Under the pieces are notes generated by a model. The model saw only the letters and a list, made by a program, of their open reading frames with translations, had not been told where the DNA came from and ran no database searches. The position numbers and the translations under genes were made by a program. From Acanthornis magna (taxonomy: Eukaryota > Chordata > Aves > Passeriformes > Acanthizidae), in the NCBI GenBank assembly GCA_036785705.1, contig JAWUZG010000029.1, forward strand, positions 18,394,501 to 18,458,500: a stretch of 64,000 bases of DNA, written 5' to 3'. Shown here one piece after another: positions 1-13,300 of this stretch. Every line of letters begins with the position of its first letter. The first letter of the stretch is position 1.

Positions 1-250
1 GACAGAAGTGCATATGCAAACCAGGGGCCGCAGGGGATCATGATTTCTCACCATGACCAGGAAGGGGGATGCTTCAAACCTATTGCCACCAATCACCCAC
101 CTGGCCCTGTTCTCCCCGCGGTTGCCCTTCTGGGTCCAGTCGGACCGGTGCCGCCGCAACACACTCTTTCTTATTTGGCAAGCTAGAAGACATCAACTTA
201 TCCTCACCAGCACAACAGTAGCCCAAATTTGATTTATAAAACACAGAAAA
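1..250 (-). mobile_element. ERV LTR-like fragment (minus strand, truncated by window edge)
   Basis: On the minus strand a TATA-like TTTATAAA near 232-240 is followed about 70 bases later by AATAAG near 171-176, then a CpG-rich segment at about 105-165 with several intact CGs (CCCGCGG, GTCGGACCGG, GCCGCCGCAAC). That order matches U3-R-U5 of a short avian LTR, and retained CpGs are unusual in this AT-rich window. The family is unknown and boundaries are approximate. A non-LTR GC-rich patch is the alternative. Confidence 0.3.
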
Positions 251-1537
251 ATAAGGAGGACCATGTCCAAAGTTTCATCAGCTAAAGATAAGAGTGGAGA
301 TGAACAGAGAAGAGACTGAAAGCTTGAAGCTTCACAAAAAGACTGCCATTCTGGTTCCCCCTTAGCTTATCACACAGGCAATAATACACTTTACACTGAT
401 AATAAAAAACAACAACAGAAAAAGTGTCAAATAGGGAGGATGTTCTTTAGAAAAGTAGAATCTTTTTATTTTTAACCCTAATATTATGAGGCATATGTGT
501 ATGTACACATCAACAAATGGAACTGGAGCATAGAGTTTAAGAGTGACCAAAAGTTAGCGCCATGGCACATGCCAATGATAAGCACAAGGGGCAAGGCAAG
601 GCAACACGAAATCTCATGAGTGGCATATCACATCCCTCACACATAGACAGAAGGAAACAGTAAAGAAAAATTACAACATACTGGATGTATACTGAAAAAG
701 AAATTACAAAACAATTTTTGAAACTGTAAGAAGTTGCCAACAGAAGCAACATAGGACAAAGTAAACTTCAAACTCACATTTCCACACAAAAATTTTAAGC
801 AAGTATTATTATAATAAATATAATTGAACAAATATAGTTGAAAATAATAACTTTCCTTTTTAAAATTGAATTAATTTCCCACACATAAAAGCAATTTAAT
901 TTTACAACAGGTGTCACTTTTGTTCTCATCTTAGTGGCACTGAGCTTGCCTAAGTCAACATGTAACAGTCCTTTGGGAACAACTGAAATTCAGCAATTTC
1001 AGTGTTTCCCCTGACTGGGAAAACAGGGTCTGGTTATGCACCTGCCAACATTTGGCCTCAAATCTTCATAGTGTCTTGTGAAGTGGAAGCAAGAAACCTG
1101 TCTGCCAAGTCTTATAACGATCTGAGTTTCTTGTTATCCTGCTTGATCTTCTAGGTCTTTCACAGAAAAGAGGAAAAGACTATGTGATTTAAAATCTGCA
1201 GAAACTGATAAAGTTTGTAAGTGGCAATAATGCCTGGGGCTAGAAGTCAAACCTATGAGGATGTTTACATTATTCTTACCTAATTGCAAAGAAGTGTCAT
1301 AGCAGTATTTACATGGCCTGAAACATTTTTAGTTTTTAACCGATAAAAATAATATGACTGCAAAAGCCCTTAAAATTTTCCTTAAAACTCACTGTGTCCA
1401 TAGTCTGGTTTCAAGTTTTGTTTTTCCTGCTTGGTCAGCTTCAGTTCAGCTTCTTAGCTCTATTTTGACCCTGTTGCAAAAGAATATCTAAACTTAAGTG
1501 CATGTCCCTCATCTCAGGGTATTTGTAGCTTCTTTTA
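251..1537. other. Intergenic, AT-rich, nothing recognised
   Basis: Short open frames only, with no domain or coding character. No clear repeat is seen apart from scattered A/T runs. Confidence 0.6.
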
Positions 1538-1610
1538 TCATAGAATCATACAATTTTAGAATATGATGAGTTGGAAGGTACCCATCAGATCACTGAGTCC
1601 ACCTCCTGGC
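1538..1610 (-). mobile_element. CR1 LINE 3'-end fragment
   Basis: The stretch TCATAGAATCATACAATTTT followed by a GTTGGAAGG-type motif, then ATCAGATCACTGAGTCCACC, matches the reverse complement of the avian CR1 3' tail (octamer-like ATTCTATGA repeats next to a GGTTGGAAGGGACC-type segment). The element is therefore on the minus strand and severely 5'-truncated. CR1 is the dominant LINE of birds and reptiles, which supports the host assignment. Confidence 0.85.
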
Positions 1611-4600
1611 TATAGTGTAAATATGCAAAATAATAGGTGTTTGGGGTTTTTAGCTCTGAAGGAAACCATTATTTTATAATATTTCCTCTTCAATCATCAA
1701 CATTCCCAAATTTAATTTTGAAGCTTCAAGTCACTGGCTAGAGGAGTAATATGTCCATACTAGAAAAAAACAGGAAAGGATAAAGAAATACCACCTGTTT
1801 ATAAATTATGAAAATACTACAACCAATCACCCCTGCTGACAAAATCCAGCAAGCGTTGTGGTGGTCCCTTCACTAAAATACACCCTAGCTCTGCCTGCTA
1901 CTGTTCTACCTGCCCATAGATGGCACCAGTCATGTTCATAGCACGTGAGTCCGTGTATGCCAATATCCCTGCAGGCCTTCGCTGTAGCTTCCGCCTTGGT
2001 TTCTTCCTTGCTATCCTTGGAGGTGTTAATCACCAGCTTTAAGTACATGCAGAAGCAACTTCAGACAAGCTAAGCCTGAAACACTCTTCTTCTATCTGCT
2101 GCTTCATATATCACTGCCTGAGCATAAAGCTGTGTCCTCAAATGTTAAGGCCAAATAGTAACAAACACCAGTCTGAAGCATACTTCTCAGGAAACATGGC
2201 TTTAAAAATGTTAGGATGTACTTAACATTGTTCTTCTAGATCTGCCTCTGCCAAAAAGAATCAGCAAACTCGGGGTCCTGACAAAGGCAGCTTCAAACAA
2301 GTTCAATGAAGTACACCCAAAATCTAACAAAAGTGCAGCATTGACTATGATTTGTGCCACAGACCATTTTAGAATTTAACCATTAAACTAAGTAAGAAAT
2401 GTTTTTTGCTGTCACACAAGTTTCAGAATTTTAGAACAAAGCCAAAAACTTGGAAAATAATGCTGCTCAAGATGACAAATGAGCAAAAATCCCTAGGAGT
2501 AAATAGTTAAAATATTTCAGGTAAATAATATTATCTCTTTTTTTGTTGTAGTTAATTTTTCACACTTTAAAGTATAAATTAACTAAAGTAATGTGATAAA
2601 ATAATTGTCTTAAATTATAAAACAGTAAAGTATTTTTCTCAAAAATGTGAAAATTTAAAATTTTTTTTAAAAAATTTTCCCCAGAATTGTTTCAAGTTAG
2701 ATCAGAATAATAAGACTGATCCTTTCTTACAAGCAGGTTTTATTGTTTTTTCAATGTACCTTCATTTTTCAGAAGAGAAAGCAAAGAATTAAAACTATAT
2801 TTGACTTATTTTGTGTCCTTCTTCCTTTTCGTATTATCTGCCTATTTTTGCCTTTCATTTTCTATTTAATTTTTTTAAATTTTACTTTAATTCTGAGAGC
2901 CAAAATGTTGGCGATCAGATGTACAACTAGATACATCCTTCCATCCCCCTCCTCTCCAAATGCTGGTGTTTGTCCAGGCCTTGCTACATCCAGAGAGAAC
3001 TACTAGGAAGACTTTACTCTAGACACATGGATAACTGCTCCAAACAGCCCAGGAGCTGCCTCAACTTGCTCAGTCCTCCTCCTAAGCTCAGCACATGAGA
3101 AAAAGCAGAGAAGTGATGGATCAATTTTATTATATCTATCAAGGGAAGGATGCATTTTACCTACCTTTAGACATCTAAAATGGAGACGTGCAGTTGAAAA
3201 CACCCATATAGGGTCTCTTGATGCTCAGTAGAGAGTGACGATCCATCTCAGCCTGAAGTGGTTTCTGTGGGTTAAACTGCCCTCCTGAAATGTGAGTACC
3301 TACTAAAGCAGCCCACAGAACTAGTTTATACTCAGCATATCATGTTTATCCGATGGTAAAGAGCCTGCACATGTACCCTGAATGAAAAGGCTGTTTTTGG
3401 GAAACAGTGCACACAAAGACAGCTGTGTTTCTCCTTTGTCTATCCTCACCAACCAGTTGCCGTCTGAGTCACTAGGGTTTTAAACCTCAGCTGATCTTCA
3501 CATCTTTGTTTGGATGATTTGTTGCATCCTGTGGTGCCCTGCCCTTTACCATTCTCCTTCGACCCCAGAGCAAAGATAAACATGTACTGCAATTGTCAGG
3601 CTTTTGTTTCTAAGCTAAGAAATATTCTAAATATATAACACTATATATATTATACCCTAACACGTTCACAAATTATAAAAAAATTATAACACACAAAGGC
3701 AAAAGAATTATAGTTCATTCCTGTTGCAACATTAATTCACTTTTCAGTTTGTTTATTTAGATTTTAAAAAGAGGTGGTTTAACACATTTCAGTTGTGTTA
3801 AACTACCTTTTACACATGAATTAGTGTGAATTTTATTGCCATATTTTCCCAACTTATTAAAAGGGTGGTACTTCACAAATAAAACTGCAGGATGGATTTA
3901 TTACTTACAGTCCTAGTCCAAGCTTTCATATCTACTTAATATGGGTAAGGTGTTCAGTTTTCCAATGCAGTCCAGCTGCATGACTGGAATCAAACTTGTA
4001 ATTGCCTCTTTGGGATTTAAAACTATTAGAGTTGTGTGTTTATGTTCTCTTTTGTTTTGCTTGAATCACTTTTTCAGGTCTATGAAGTACAGCTGGCACA
4101 ATAAAAGTTTGATCAATGCATAAGCAATGCAGTGTATATTTCTTCCAGATATGTAAAACCCAGGTGAAAAATATTAATCTATGAAAATGGTCTTTGTCAG
4201 CCACTTATTCTTTAAATGAAAATCACTTTCAGTCTTGAGGTGTATGGTTTGGCCTGGGACTTTCCAGTCCAGGTTTTTCAACAGTATCTTGTAATGTATA
4301 CATTTGACACGTTAAAATGAATGATATCCTGATGTAAAATTTCAATTTCCAGGGCAGATTTTTTTTTCTAATACTGTGATACTTGAATAAAATTATCCTG
4401 GTACTACAGGAGTTAGCATTAGAAAAAGCCTATATGAGCAGTCTTTATTTCATTACCAGTTTAGTCTCCTTTCATGTATCATTCACATTGATGCTCTTGG
4501 ACCACATGTTCCAGTCCTTTAGGCCTCAGAATCATGCTTTGGGCATACATGAAATCACTAAATGCCTGCCAAGAAACTGAGAACCTAAAGTGTTCAGTTT

Positions 4601-6526
4601 TGGCAGCAGGAACTGGTCTTCAAATTCTGAAGTACATTAACCTGGTAGATAATTAATTCATGTTCCCTCAGATTGATTTAGTAGTCTTCTTCAGTTAAAG
4701 CCTTACTCTTCTGGAACTGGTGGTGGTCCTGAAGGTGTTCTTCAATATGAACCAAGAATTCAGACTCTGGCCTTCAGGTAACGTTTATGACACTCTACCT
4801 TTTAAAATAAGAAATAAAGTAGAAAGCATGGAACATATAGTACATACTTTTTGATGATAAATTTTCTAAATAATGATGTATAAAAATATTGTAGGTGTAC
4901 CAACATAAAACTGCAGAGCCAGCTTAAACATGGTGATGCCAGAGGTCACGTTTTTCAGGAAGTTTCACAATACTTGGTACTTGTCTTTGAAAGTTCAGTT
5001 TCAGGATTTAAATTATTGAATTAGCCTCAGAAGCAAGACCACAAATAAAAAAGACACTAGTTGTGAATACATTTTGAAGCCACTGTTAGCAATTCAGACC
5101 CTGGATTCCTACATTCTGTTCATGTTATATGTAGTACATCACACAGCCCTGTGCTGTTCCAGAATGTGATTGACTTTGTCAGGCATGTAAGCTGTCCAAA
5201 CACCATAGCAGGCAGCCTCTCCCAGCCATGCTAATGCATTAAGGAATGAGCTCACCTTTATGAAAGTAGGTGGTGAGCAAGTGGACTTCTTACACTGCCT
5301 ACCCAGTAAGTTTGGTCCAACTTCATGGACATAACAGATTTTGTCTGTGCAAGCATACATAAAGATAGTGTCACTAGTAGTTATAAGATGGCCCTCCTAG
5401 ACACTCTTCAGATATGCATTATAAATACGTTTATTGGAACAGAACTTGCATCAAAACAAATGGGATTTAACTGAAAGCTACTGCTAGAGTAGATTTGCCG
5501 TTTCTTAGTAGAGTGGAGGTGGTCATACCATCCAGAGCCAGACAATACTTAAATTTCTTCTTTCTGTCTTAACTTAATTATGACATTCTGAATTCTGGAG
5601 CTTATATGCATATTTATAAATTCAAGACTCACATTCAGCTAATGCCTTGAAATAAGTAGTTAATACCCATAGAAATGTCAAGCCTTATTCACTGAACCTT
5701 AGCAATACAATGAAGATATTTTGCATAGTCAAACATAGTCATATAAATAATTAATACTCACTAGAATAATTTTACATCCATCTTGTACACTGTCATCATA
5801 AGGGTGTAGCAAGAACATATTCACTAGCACAATGTATCCCATCTTTTAACCACAACAAAGGATATGCACAAGGTAAGAACAATGATTATTCAAGGGAAGA
5901 CACCAATAATCAAAGCCACCTAAGGCAAAGCCCTCAGAATGTTCTGAGCTATTAACTTTCAATATAAATATTAAATAGACAATTTTTTATTTGGCAGTCC
6001 AACAGACATTTCTGACAATTCTTCCATGCTATATACTGGATGGAACTCTTCCTCTAGATTGTTCCTTTAATTAAGGGTCTCAGTGTGTTCATATAACTCA
6101 TGAAGACCTGACACTACTCTCACTAGTAGTAACCTTTCGAAACACTGCAGTGATTCAAGAAGTGACTGGTATGATTTGGCAGATCTCAAGGAGTTTTCCA
6201 AAACTACCTAATTTTCAAACTTTTACTGCTAATTGCAGAACATCAAATTCAGATAGCTTTAGGCATGGTTTCTCCTGCTCTCAACCAATTGTTCACATCT
6301 AACAACTTCAAACAATAAATGCACTGGGTTGCTTATACCTTTCTAGTACTTAGACCGTAACAGTCCTCAGACATTTTTGAAAATATAAGGAGGGGTCTTC
6401 TTGCAACATTTACTACCTAGACAGAGAAAAAACCTGCCATGTCTTATTAGCAAAGCCTCTCTGTTCTTGAAAATCAATGGGCATTTGGCTCCTATATTCC
6501 TGCTGGTCTTGAGAGTGTTAAGGAAA
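1611..6526. other. Intergenic, no gene seen
   Basis: About 4.9 kb of AT-rich unique-looking DNA. Contents noted: A/T-rich runs at 2510-2700 and 3620-3700, and scattered short open frames without domain signatures. No RNA gene or clear mobile element is visible. Confidence 0.55.
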
Positions 6527-7012
6527 TGTCCTGGTCTCACCACTGGCAGACTCTTTAGGAGTCACATTCCCAATGCCAGAGACTTTCACTGCTGGGCTTT
6601 TGAAACACCTTCTCAGTAGGTGGCTGCAGTGAGCCAACAGGTGCCTTGCTTGACATACCGCACTCACAGTCAGACTAGGTTTCCTCACCGGCTCAACCCC
6701 AGGTTTCCCATAGCTGAGTCTCACATATCCATAAAGCAATTTATTCATGGCACAATAATAGAAGAAATAGCTCGAGCTGGTGCCTCCAAGGAGAACACCC
6801 AACAAAGGAACCCCCTCATAATCTACCTGCGGGCAAGTCTCACCCTTCTTGAGTCTTTGGCTTGTGCTGTATCTCTCAGTGTCCATTCACCTGCCAGGCC
6901 ACTAGTCTTTGTTATGGAAAGGATTGGCAGCTCACAGCCTCTTGTATCTCTGCGCTCTCCCCCAGAGCTCAGTCTGCATCTTGAACTGCAGCTTAAAAGT
7001 TGAGCTACCTGC
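6527..7012 (-). mobile_element. ERV LTR-like block (minus strand)
   Basis: On the plus strand the block begins TGTCCTGGTCTCACC, so the minus-strand element ends in CA as LTRs do. A minus-strand AATAAA lies at 6740-6745. Base composition rises sharply above the flanks, and open frames on both strands extend over 120 codons, as often happens in GC-richer LTRs. The inner side (about 6900-7012) is the presumed U3 and its boundary is uncertain. The family is not identified; an ERVL-type LTR is my best guess. Confidence 0.4.
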
Positions 7013-9682
7013 ACCAGGTGTATTCCTCAACAGAAAGATGGACTTGAGACGTTGAAAGTGCAGGTTCATGCTATGAATTTTTCTCTATCAGACCTGTCTC
7101 AAGAAGAGGTTTTCTGCACCATCCCAAGAACCTCCCACTCCCTCTGCTTCCCTGTCAAAGGCTAAAGTCTCTCCATTGTGACAATATTTGTGTGTTTGCA
7201 TTCAAGACCACTTTTTAAAATTTCTTTTTAAAAAAATTATTTCACATATATTGAGGGATAGTACTAATACAGAGAAGAGCTAGAGCCAGGACAGAAAGGA
7301 ATTTTCCTAAAATGATTTTTTAAACAAATATTTTATAAAGCCTTGTAGTGTTCAATAATCAGAAATGTGGGTGTCTGTCACCCTCAGCCCTCTCATACCA
7401 CCATCACATCCCAGCATGTGAGGATGGGAGCTACAGAATGAAATGCTTTTTTGTCACCTTGACATATCTCATCCTCTTTATGAAAATATCCCATCTAACA
7501 CTTGCTATCAGTCTGAGACTTGATTTGTCAATGTTTAGACCAGCTCAAGCATTTGCAAAATAGTTCCCTAGTTTTGACTGTACAGCTTATGATGTGAAAA
7601 ACAAACTTCAGCCATAGAACTGCAGGTACAACTTCAACTTGGATGGTGTGAGGTGTCTGTGAAGCTTCTCACACAACATTCATGTAGGATAGTTGCATTA
7701 CATTTCAAATTGTGCTGTTTCAAAGTAAATTACTTTCCTTTCACAGCCCAGTAATTGTTAACTGTGAATATTTGCAGCAACTACAGAGATAAACATAGAA
7801 GACAGAGTAATGGAAAGATCGTTAATTTATATTACCAGTGGATTATAATGATTCTTCAGCACTTCTCTCTTTTAAGAAAGAGGCAGGAGGGAAAGATGCA
7901 CTATATGTCTTTCTATCATCATTGAAATAAGATATTTTTGTAAAGACCTACAGCATCATTTGTAATTCTCCACTCTCTGAAACTGCTGTTTTAATGAAGT
8001 GTAATACAGAAAACAAGGTGTACAAAGCTGGAAGGAAAATTACATGTTCAATCATACTTGGCCTGGTATGTCTTGACTCTCACACGAAGGTCAGAGTAGC
8101 AGATTTTGGAGGCTGAAAGTCAAATATTTAACCATCATAAATGCTGTATTGTGGTTCATGCTCCATATACCTTCCCACCTAAACCACTGCAAAGTTTTTC
8201 TCACTCACAGTCATCATCAAATGTAGAGGATAGTTTAACTTTCACTCTTGTACTAATCTAAGCATCTGTGCTGAAGCAACCACCAAAGAAGATATTTAAA
8301 GTCCATGGTAACCCTAATTGCCTTGGGTTTTGGCCAGATCTTCCACTAACTAGAAACTCAGCTTCCACAGGATGCCAAAGGACTACCAGAAAACCTCTTG
8401 TTGACTCACATGATTGTATGATTTGGATGAAGTTGCAAAACTTGCGTTAATAAGCCTCCTTCTGCCACTACCAGTATTTCTGGACTACCTCAAGCTTTTT
8501 ATCCCCTGCACATGGTACACATACAAAAGAGATGTGACTCTGGCATGCTCAGCCATGGCAGGTATGTTCAGACATACTGGCATGACCCAGAGAGAGAAAA
8601 TATACTTCAGCCTGAGCTCCTTGAAATGACAACTCCTTCCTTCTATTTTGTGATGGTGTCTCCTTCCCACAGAGACTATATACCATGTCTCATCAGTAGA
8701 TGACGGTTGAGAAGGGAAACTAAAAGGCTCTACTGCATATGTATGAGAAAAAACCTAATTAAGAAAGAATGAGAGGTAGACATTGGTTGTGCAAGACCTG
8801 CACGAGCCTTGATATCTCTCATCTTCTCTGTAAGCTGTCTTCACATTCAAATACTGTCTAGTGCTGTGGTTGAAAGAAAATTTCTTGGGGTTGAAAGAAA
8901 ATTTCATCTTTGCTGGAATTCCCCTGGTTAAGTGTGCTGTTGCTAGGGAACTCTTTGCAGCCTTTCCTCAGGACTGAACTCGTAGTCTTTATCTTTAATT
9001 AGCTTTCCCTTGACCCTTCCATAAGGCTTGCCACTGGAAGACTTTTCCATAGGGTGAGGAAAACATTTGTATAAGCAAGACTTTCAATAAATCTCTTTAA
9101 AAATGCTCAGGCTAAGAGAGCTGCCAGGACTTAGAGAGCACTGTCTTAGCTTCACAGTAACAGGACTTTCTGCAGAATACTCTGGAGTGGCTTCCAATTA
9201 ATGTAATTTCAAATTTGCCTCTTTTGTCTCTCTGACATTTCCTGGGTTCAAGCCATTCCCTGCCATGAGGATTTTACACATAACAGAAGAAAAAAGAAGT
9301 GCTGGTTTAATAAGTCTTTTCACAAAGAGACCTCTTGCTCTCTGCAGTTCAGCTAGGCACCCATATGAAAGGAGCCTGTCTCTCAGCTAAAGGGTCATCA
9401 TGTACTGGGCACTGAAGTTAAGTCTTCCCTGTCAAGAAGTCAAGGAAGCTTTGTGGCATTGTTACTACAGATCAGTTTCAGCTGGGAACAGTTATGTTTT
9501 CACAAAAACTTGTCACAATGCCTGCCACAAGGCATGTTCCCAGAGGGCACCCATCACAAAGCTGAACTTCCTAGATTGTGGATGCAATATTCTAAGAAAC
9601 TCTCTCCTTTCTCATGAATCGTATGGGAAACAAAGATAAGCTGAATTCTTCTTGTTCTTTTAATCTATGTTTTGGAACTGGG
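7013..9682. other. Intergenic, no gene seen
   Basis: Unique AT-rich DNA. A 17-bp unit (GGTTGAAAGAAAATTTC) is duplicated at 8868-8884 and 8889-8905. No coding gene is recognised. Confidence 0.55.
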
Positions 9683-9900
9683 TGCTGTAAGGGTTTCAGC
9701 CAATCGCCCTGGGGGGTGGATTGGCTATAAACCAATCACTGCTAGACTCTTAATATCTATATAAGAACAGAACTTTTTAATAAACTTCCTCTTGCATTTC
9801 TGCTGGCTCTCTGCCTGTTTCCTTGCTATATCCACGAGTAGCAGCAGCACCAGACCTCCCCATGTCAGCAACGGGAAATAGGCACTCTCAGAGGAAGGCA
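9683..9900 (+). mobile_element. ERV LTR-like element (plus strand)
   Basis: The order of signals is that of a retroviral LTR: CCAAT-type motifs at about 9700-9745 (AGCCAATCG, ACCAATCAC), a TATA box TATATAAG at 9758-9765, a poly(A) signal AATAAA at 9779-9784, then a CT-rich U5-like segment with CTGCTGGCTCTCTGCC. The probable 5' end is TGCTGTAAGG at 9683. The 3' limit is unclear. No internal genes are recognisable alongside, so it is probably a solo LTR or remnant. Confidence 0.55.
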
Positions 9901-10180
9901 TAGTCCAGGACCCTGCTACTAGTGCCCAGAACCGCCTTCTAAGAAAGGTTCTCTCTCTCTTCATTGATTCCAGATGGTACCTTGCAAGGTGAAAGGTATT
10001 TTGGCAGTTGCAGAAAGCTGGGAGGAAGCTTCACTGCAGCTTCACTTTGATAACCACTTTTCCTAACAATGTTTTGCCTTTCCCCTGGATGACCACAATG
10101 TCAGCTAAACACTGTGCAGTATGCTTTTCCTCTCTTAGAAAGGAGGTTTTCTTCCACCTTACTTGTTTTATGTCTGTGAT

Positions 10181-10370
10181 TGAAGCACGGACTTCGCTGG
10201 GTGCAAGCAAAGCCAAATTTATTTTACAAGGCACTTCTTTATATATTGTTACGAACCAGCAGTTAAACAGTTACAAAGGCGCGGGGCTTCCAGGGTTGCA
10301 TGTTTTGCATTTCTAAGGGCTGCAGATAACAGTCTAATGTGCTGTTAATGACCGGTATCAGGCCATTACA
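10181..10370 (-). mobile_element. Short ERV LTR-like element (minus strand)
   Basis: Read on the minus strand, the element starts TGTAATGGCC and ends CGTGCTTCA, giving TG...CA ends. It carries TATATAAAG (10237-10245) followed by AATAAA (10218-10223), the compact U3-R-U5 order of ERVK/alpharetrovirus-like LTRs. Just upstream on that strand (10371-10400) is a purine-rich tract resembling a polypurine tract, so it may be a 3' LTR. No matching target-site duplication is seen at these boundaries. Confidence 0.5.
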
Positions 10371-13300
10371 TCCTTATCCTACTCTTTTGTCTCTGCTCTT
10401 GCTAGATTTCGACTTGTTTGTTGCTTCCAAGGTTTAACACTAAGCAAAGTTAAAACATCACTACAGCTAACTAATTTTATGGTGACACTTTGAATCCTGA
10501 CAGTTTTAGTCATAAAACCACATTTAAAACATAAAATCCTCATAGGAGGATTTCCTCCTGCTTCCTTCAGACAAGAAGTCGTATAGTTTCCTGAACTTTC
10601 CAGCACTGGGCCACAAAATGGTCAACACTTATAAAAGCTTTAAAGCTGGAGTCAAAGGGAAAACCTCATCAGGCATGCAGAAGTCACTCAACTGTGTGAG
10701 GAAACGATCTGTCTCATCTCTAATCACCTGGGGTTAGCCGCCCCTGGAATGCCATGGCCTGCAAGCCATTAGTTCCTGGTGCCTCAAACATCCATCCTCT
10801 AAAATCTTCAAGGGTCTTCAGACGAAGTTTCTCTGCTTTCTGGGATTACTTTGGTGGTAATGTGGTATCTAACAGCCTTCCTTTGAAGTGGCCTCAAAAA
10901 ATTTCCGTTGTCATCACTCAGCATCAGAGAGATTTTCCTCTGTGTCAGAGAGGAAAGACCAGCTCTGCTGCCTCACTTTTCTAGGTCCAACTCACATGTT
11001 CAAAGATTTCCTGCAACAACAGCCCTGCCACATGAAGCAAATCTAGGGATTTGTGTGTTATGATGTGGGACTCAGTGGAGAAATATTTAACTGGGAGGGT
11101 GTGTTTCCAAATCATACAGTACTGTATGAAGGTGTTTTCTGGGGGTACTTTTTCTGGCTCTGGCCACAGATTCTATGGACTTAACCTACTACATTTTTCC
11201 ACAATTCACTTCATTTTCTCTCCAAAGTAAAATAAACTCTTTCTTGTACAGACTCTCTTGACATGATTCCATCTTTCAAATGACTGATTACATCGTCACT
11301 TTCTACTTCTTTCCTGGTAAGTGCTGCTACAACACATACTCTTTCAATTCTTCCTTCCCCTTTGCAACATGCTGCCCAACACAACTGCAGTCAAGGAAAA
11401 TCTCCTAAAGGAATTGTTCTTCCAGGCTTGTATTGTGCTTTTGAAGAAACACCTTCACAGTTTAAAAGTGAAATAAAGAAGTCTTGGCCATGCAGATACT
11501 AGGGGTCTGTCATGAATGTGCCCTGGGGGCCTGTGATCTGCTTCAGTGGTAAGAGCACAGCTCCTGACACCCAGGGAAAAAAACAATAATAACTTATTCT
11601 TCTATCTGAATATAATTTTGCTGTCTTGACATATATACTTTGAGTCCTTTCATTGTGAGCTTCTTCTTGCACTACTGCTGTTTCAAGTGCTGCTTAATGC
11701 TTCCTTGTGGAGGGACTTGCCTTGTTTTCATAAAGTATTTTGTTTACTTTCCAACAGCATCCTTCATGTTGCAGGCTGCTGCCTCATCCCAGTTGTTTAT
11801 GGATGCCCTCTGACTTCTGCTGCTCTTGGTACCCAATACTAATTGGTAAGTAGTCGCCCAGCCCATGGCTTTCCATTTCTTAGGGGAGATTGTTTTACAA
11901 CATTCCCTTCATTTGTGGTTCCTGAAGTCCTTAATTTGCTATGCAGTGATTTACATTCCGCTATAGTCCAGCTTTAGTTTATGCTTCCCGAATTTTGACT
12001 GAGCAGTAGTATTCCCTCTTGGCTTGGTCCCATATGCCTACACTGTCATGTATGTTTTCACCTCCTGTCAACAGTCATGCATCATGCACTCTTTTCCCAG
12101 GAAATCTTGTGTGCCGATAACAGTCCAGCAGGTGTTTCCTACCAAATGTTGTGGCTGCTCATCTCTTCTTCCAGTCCCACCTACCTTGCTCAGGATGGGC
12201 AGTTTATATTCAGAATATGCTGCAAGGTCCTGATAAATTATAATCTGTAGCATAGAGAACCTATTTTTTTGCAGTGATCAGTAAGTATCCAGACTGCCAT
12301 TTTTTACCTCTTTGTACCCACTTTTGAGGTTTGGCTACTTTAAATCATACTCTTTTCTTGGACAGGGAGGTGCCTTTGCATCTCACTTGTGGAAGTAGCT
12401 ACTGAAATACCTGAGTTATTGGTATCAGAACCTTGGGAGGTGACTTATTTTTGCAGTTTCGGATTTTCCCCATGTTTCTGGACACAAAAATTCTCAGCTG
12501 TTAGAAAAATATAATTTTACTTGCCTCTGCTGCGGAATGGATTCCACATGTATAAAGTTTTCTATGAAATAAAATAATTTTTCTATGTTAGGACTGATTT
12601 GACAGCATGTCAAACACATAAATGGAGAAATTCTGACCTTTTCCTTTGCACCTATAGTCAGTCTGTAGTTCTCTGACAGCTGGGGTTGAAGAACCATGTA
12701 TTTCATTAGTCCTACTAATACAGGCAGTGTTAGAATCCAAATGAAAGCTGTCTTTTCCCCATCTTGTGTCTCATGAATACAGAACACTTTTTCCTTAGCT
12801 ATCAGTTTATTCAAAACTGAATATCACAGGCTATCCTTTGGCCCTATGCAGTTAATTAGACCTAGGAAGCTAGCTGCGTCATTATCCTTCTCTTTGCCAT
12901 GTACTGTAGCCAAGAAGAGTGCTGTGTCACTGCTGCTGCTCAAGTCTCTTTGGGGGTGCTCTCCAACTGCAGGCATCTACTGCACTGTACACCCTGTACT
13001 TTTCTGTTTGCTTATGCGTCATGCTTCAGCAAAATCGATTTACTTTGTGGTTGGATTCAAACAGCCTTATCAAAATGCAACTCTTCAGTGAAGGTGTAAT
13101 GAAACATTTGGACCTCATGAAAACAAAATATTTTGCTATTTTGCACAGGAATGTTTAGGAAGACGGTGAACAACTTCTCAGCTGTTGAGTCAGCATTTGG
13201 AGGGAGAGAGACGTAAGGGTGAAAAGGACCTCCCTAAATGGCCAGAGCATTCTTTTCTTTTAGCACAGTTTTGATGGTCAGGATTGGAAACAGTGTCAGA

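Noticed and set aside
6518..7003. Open frames of 122 and 127 codons on opposite strands
   Set aside because: Mutually overlapping, inside an LTR-like block, no recognisable motif.
11521..11580. Possible tRNA gene (A-box-like CTTCAGTGGTAAGAGCAC)
   Set aside because: No matching B box or acceptor stem, so it cannot be an intact tRNA. At most a decayed tRNA-derived scrap.
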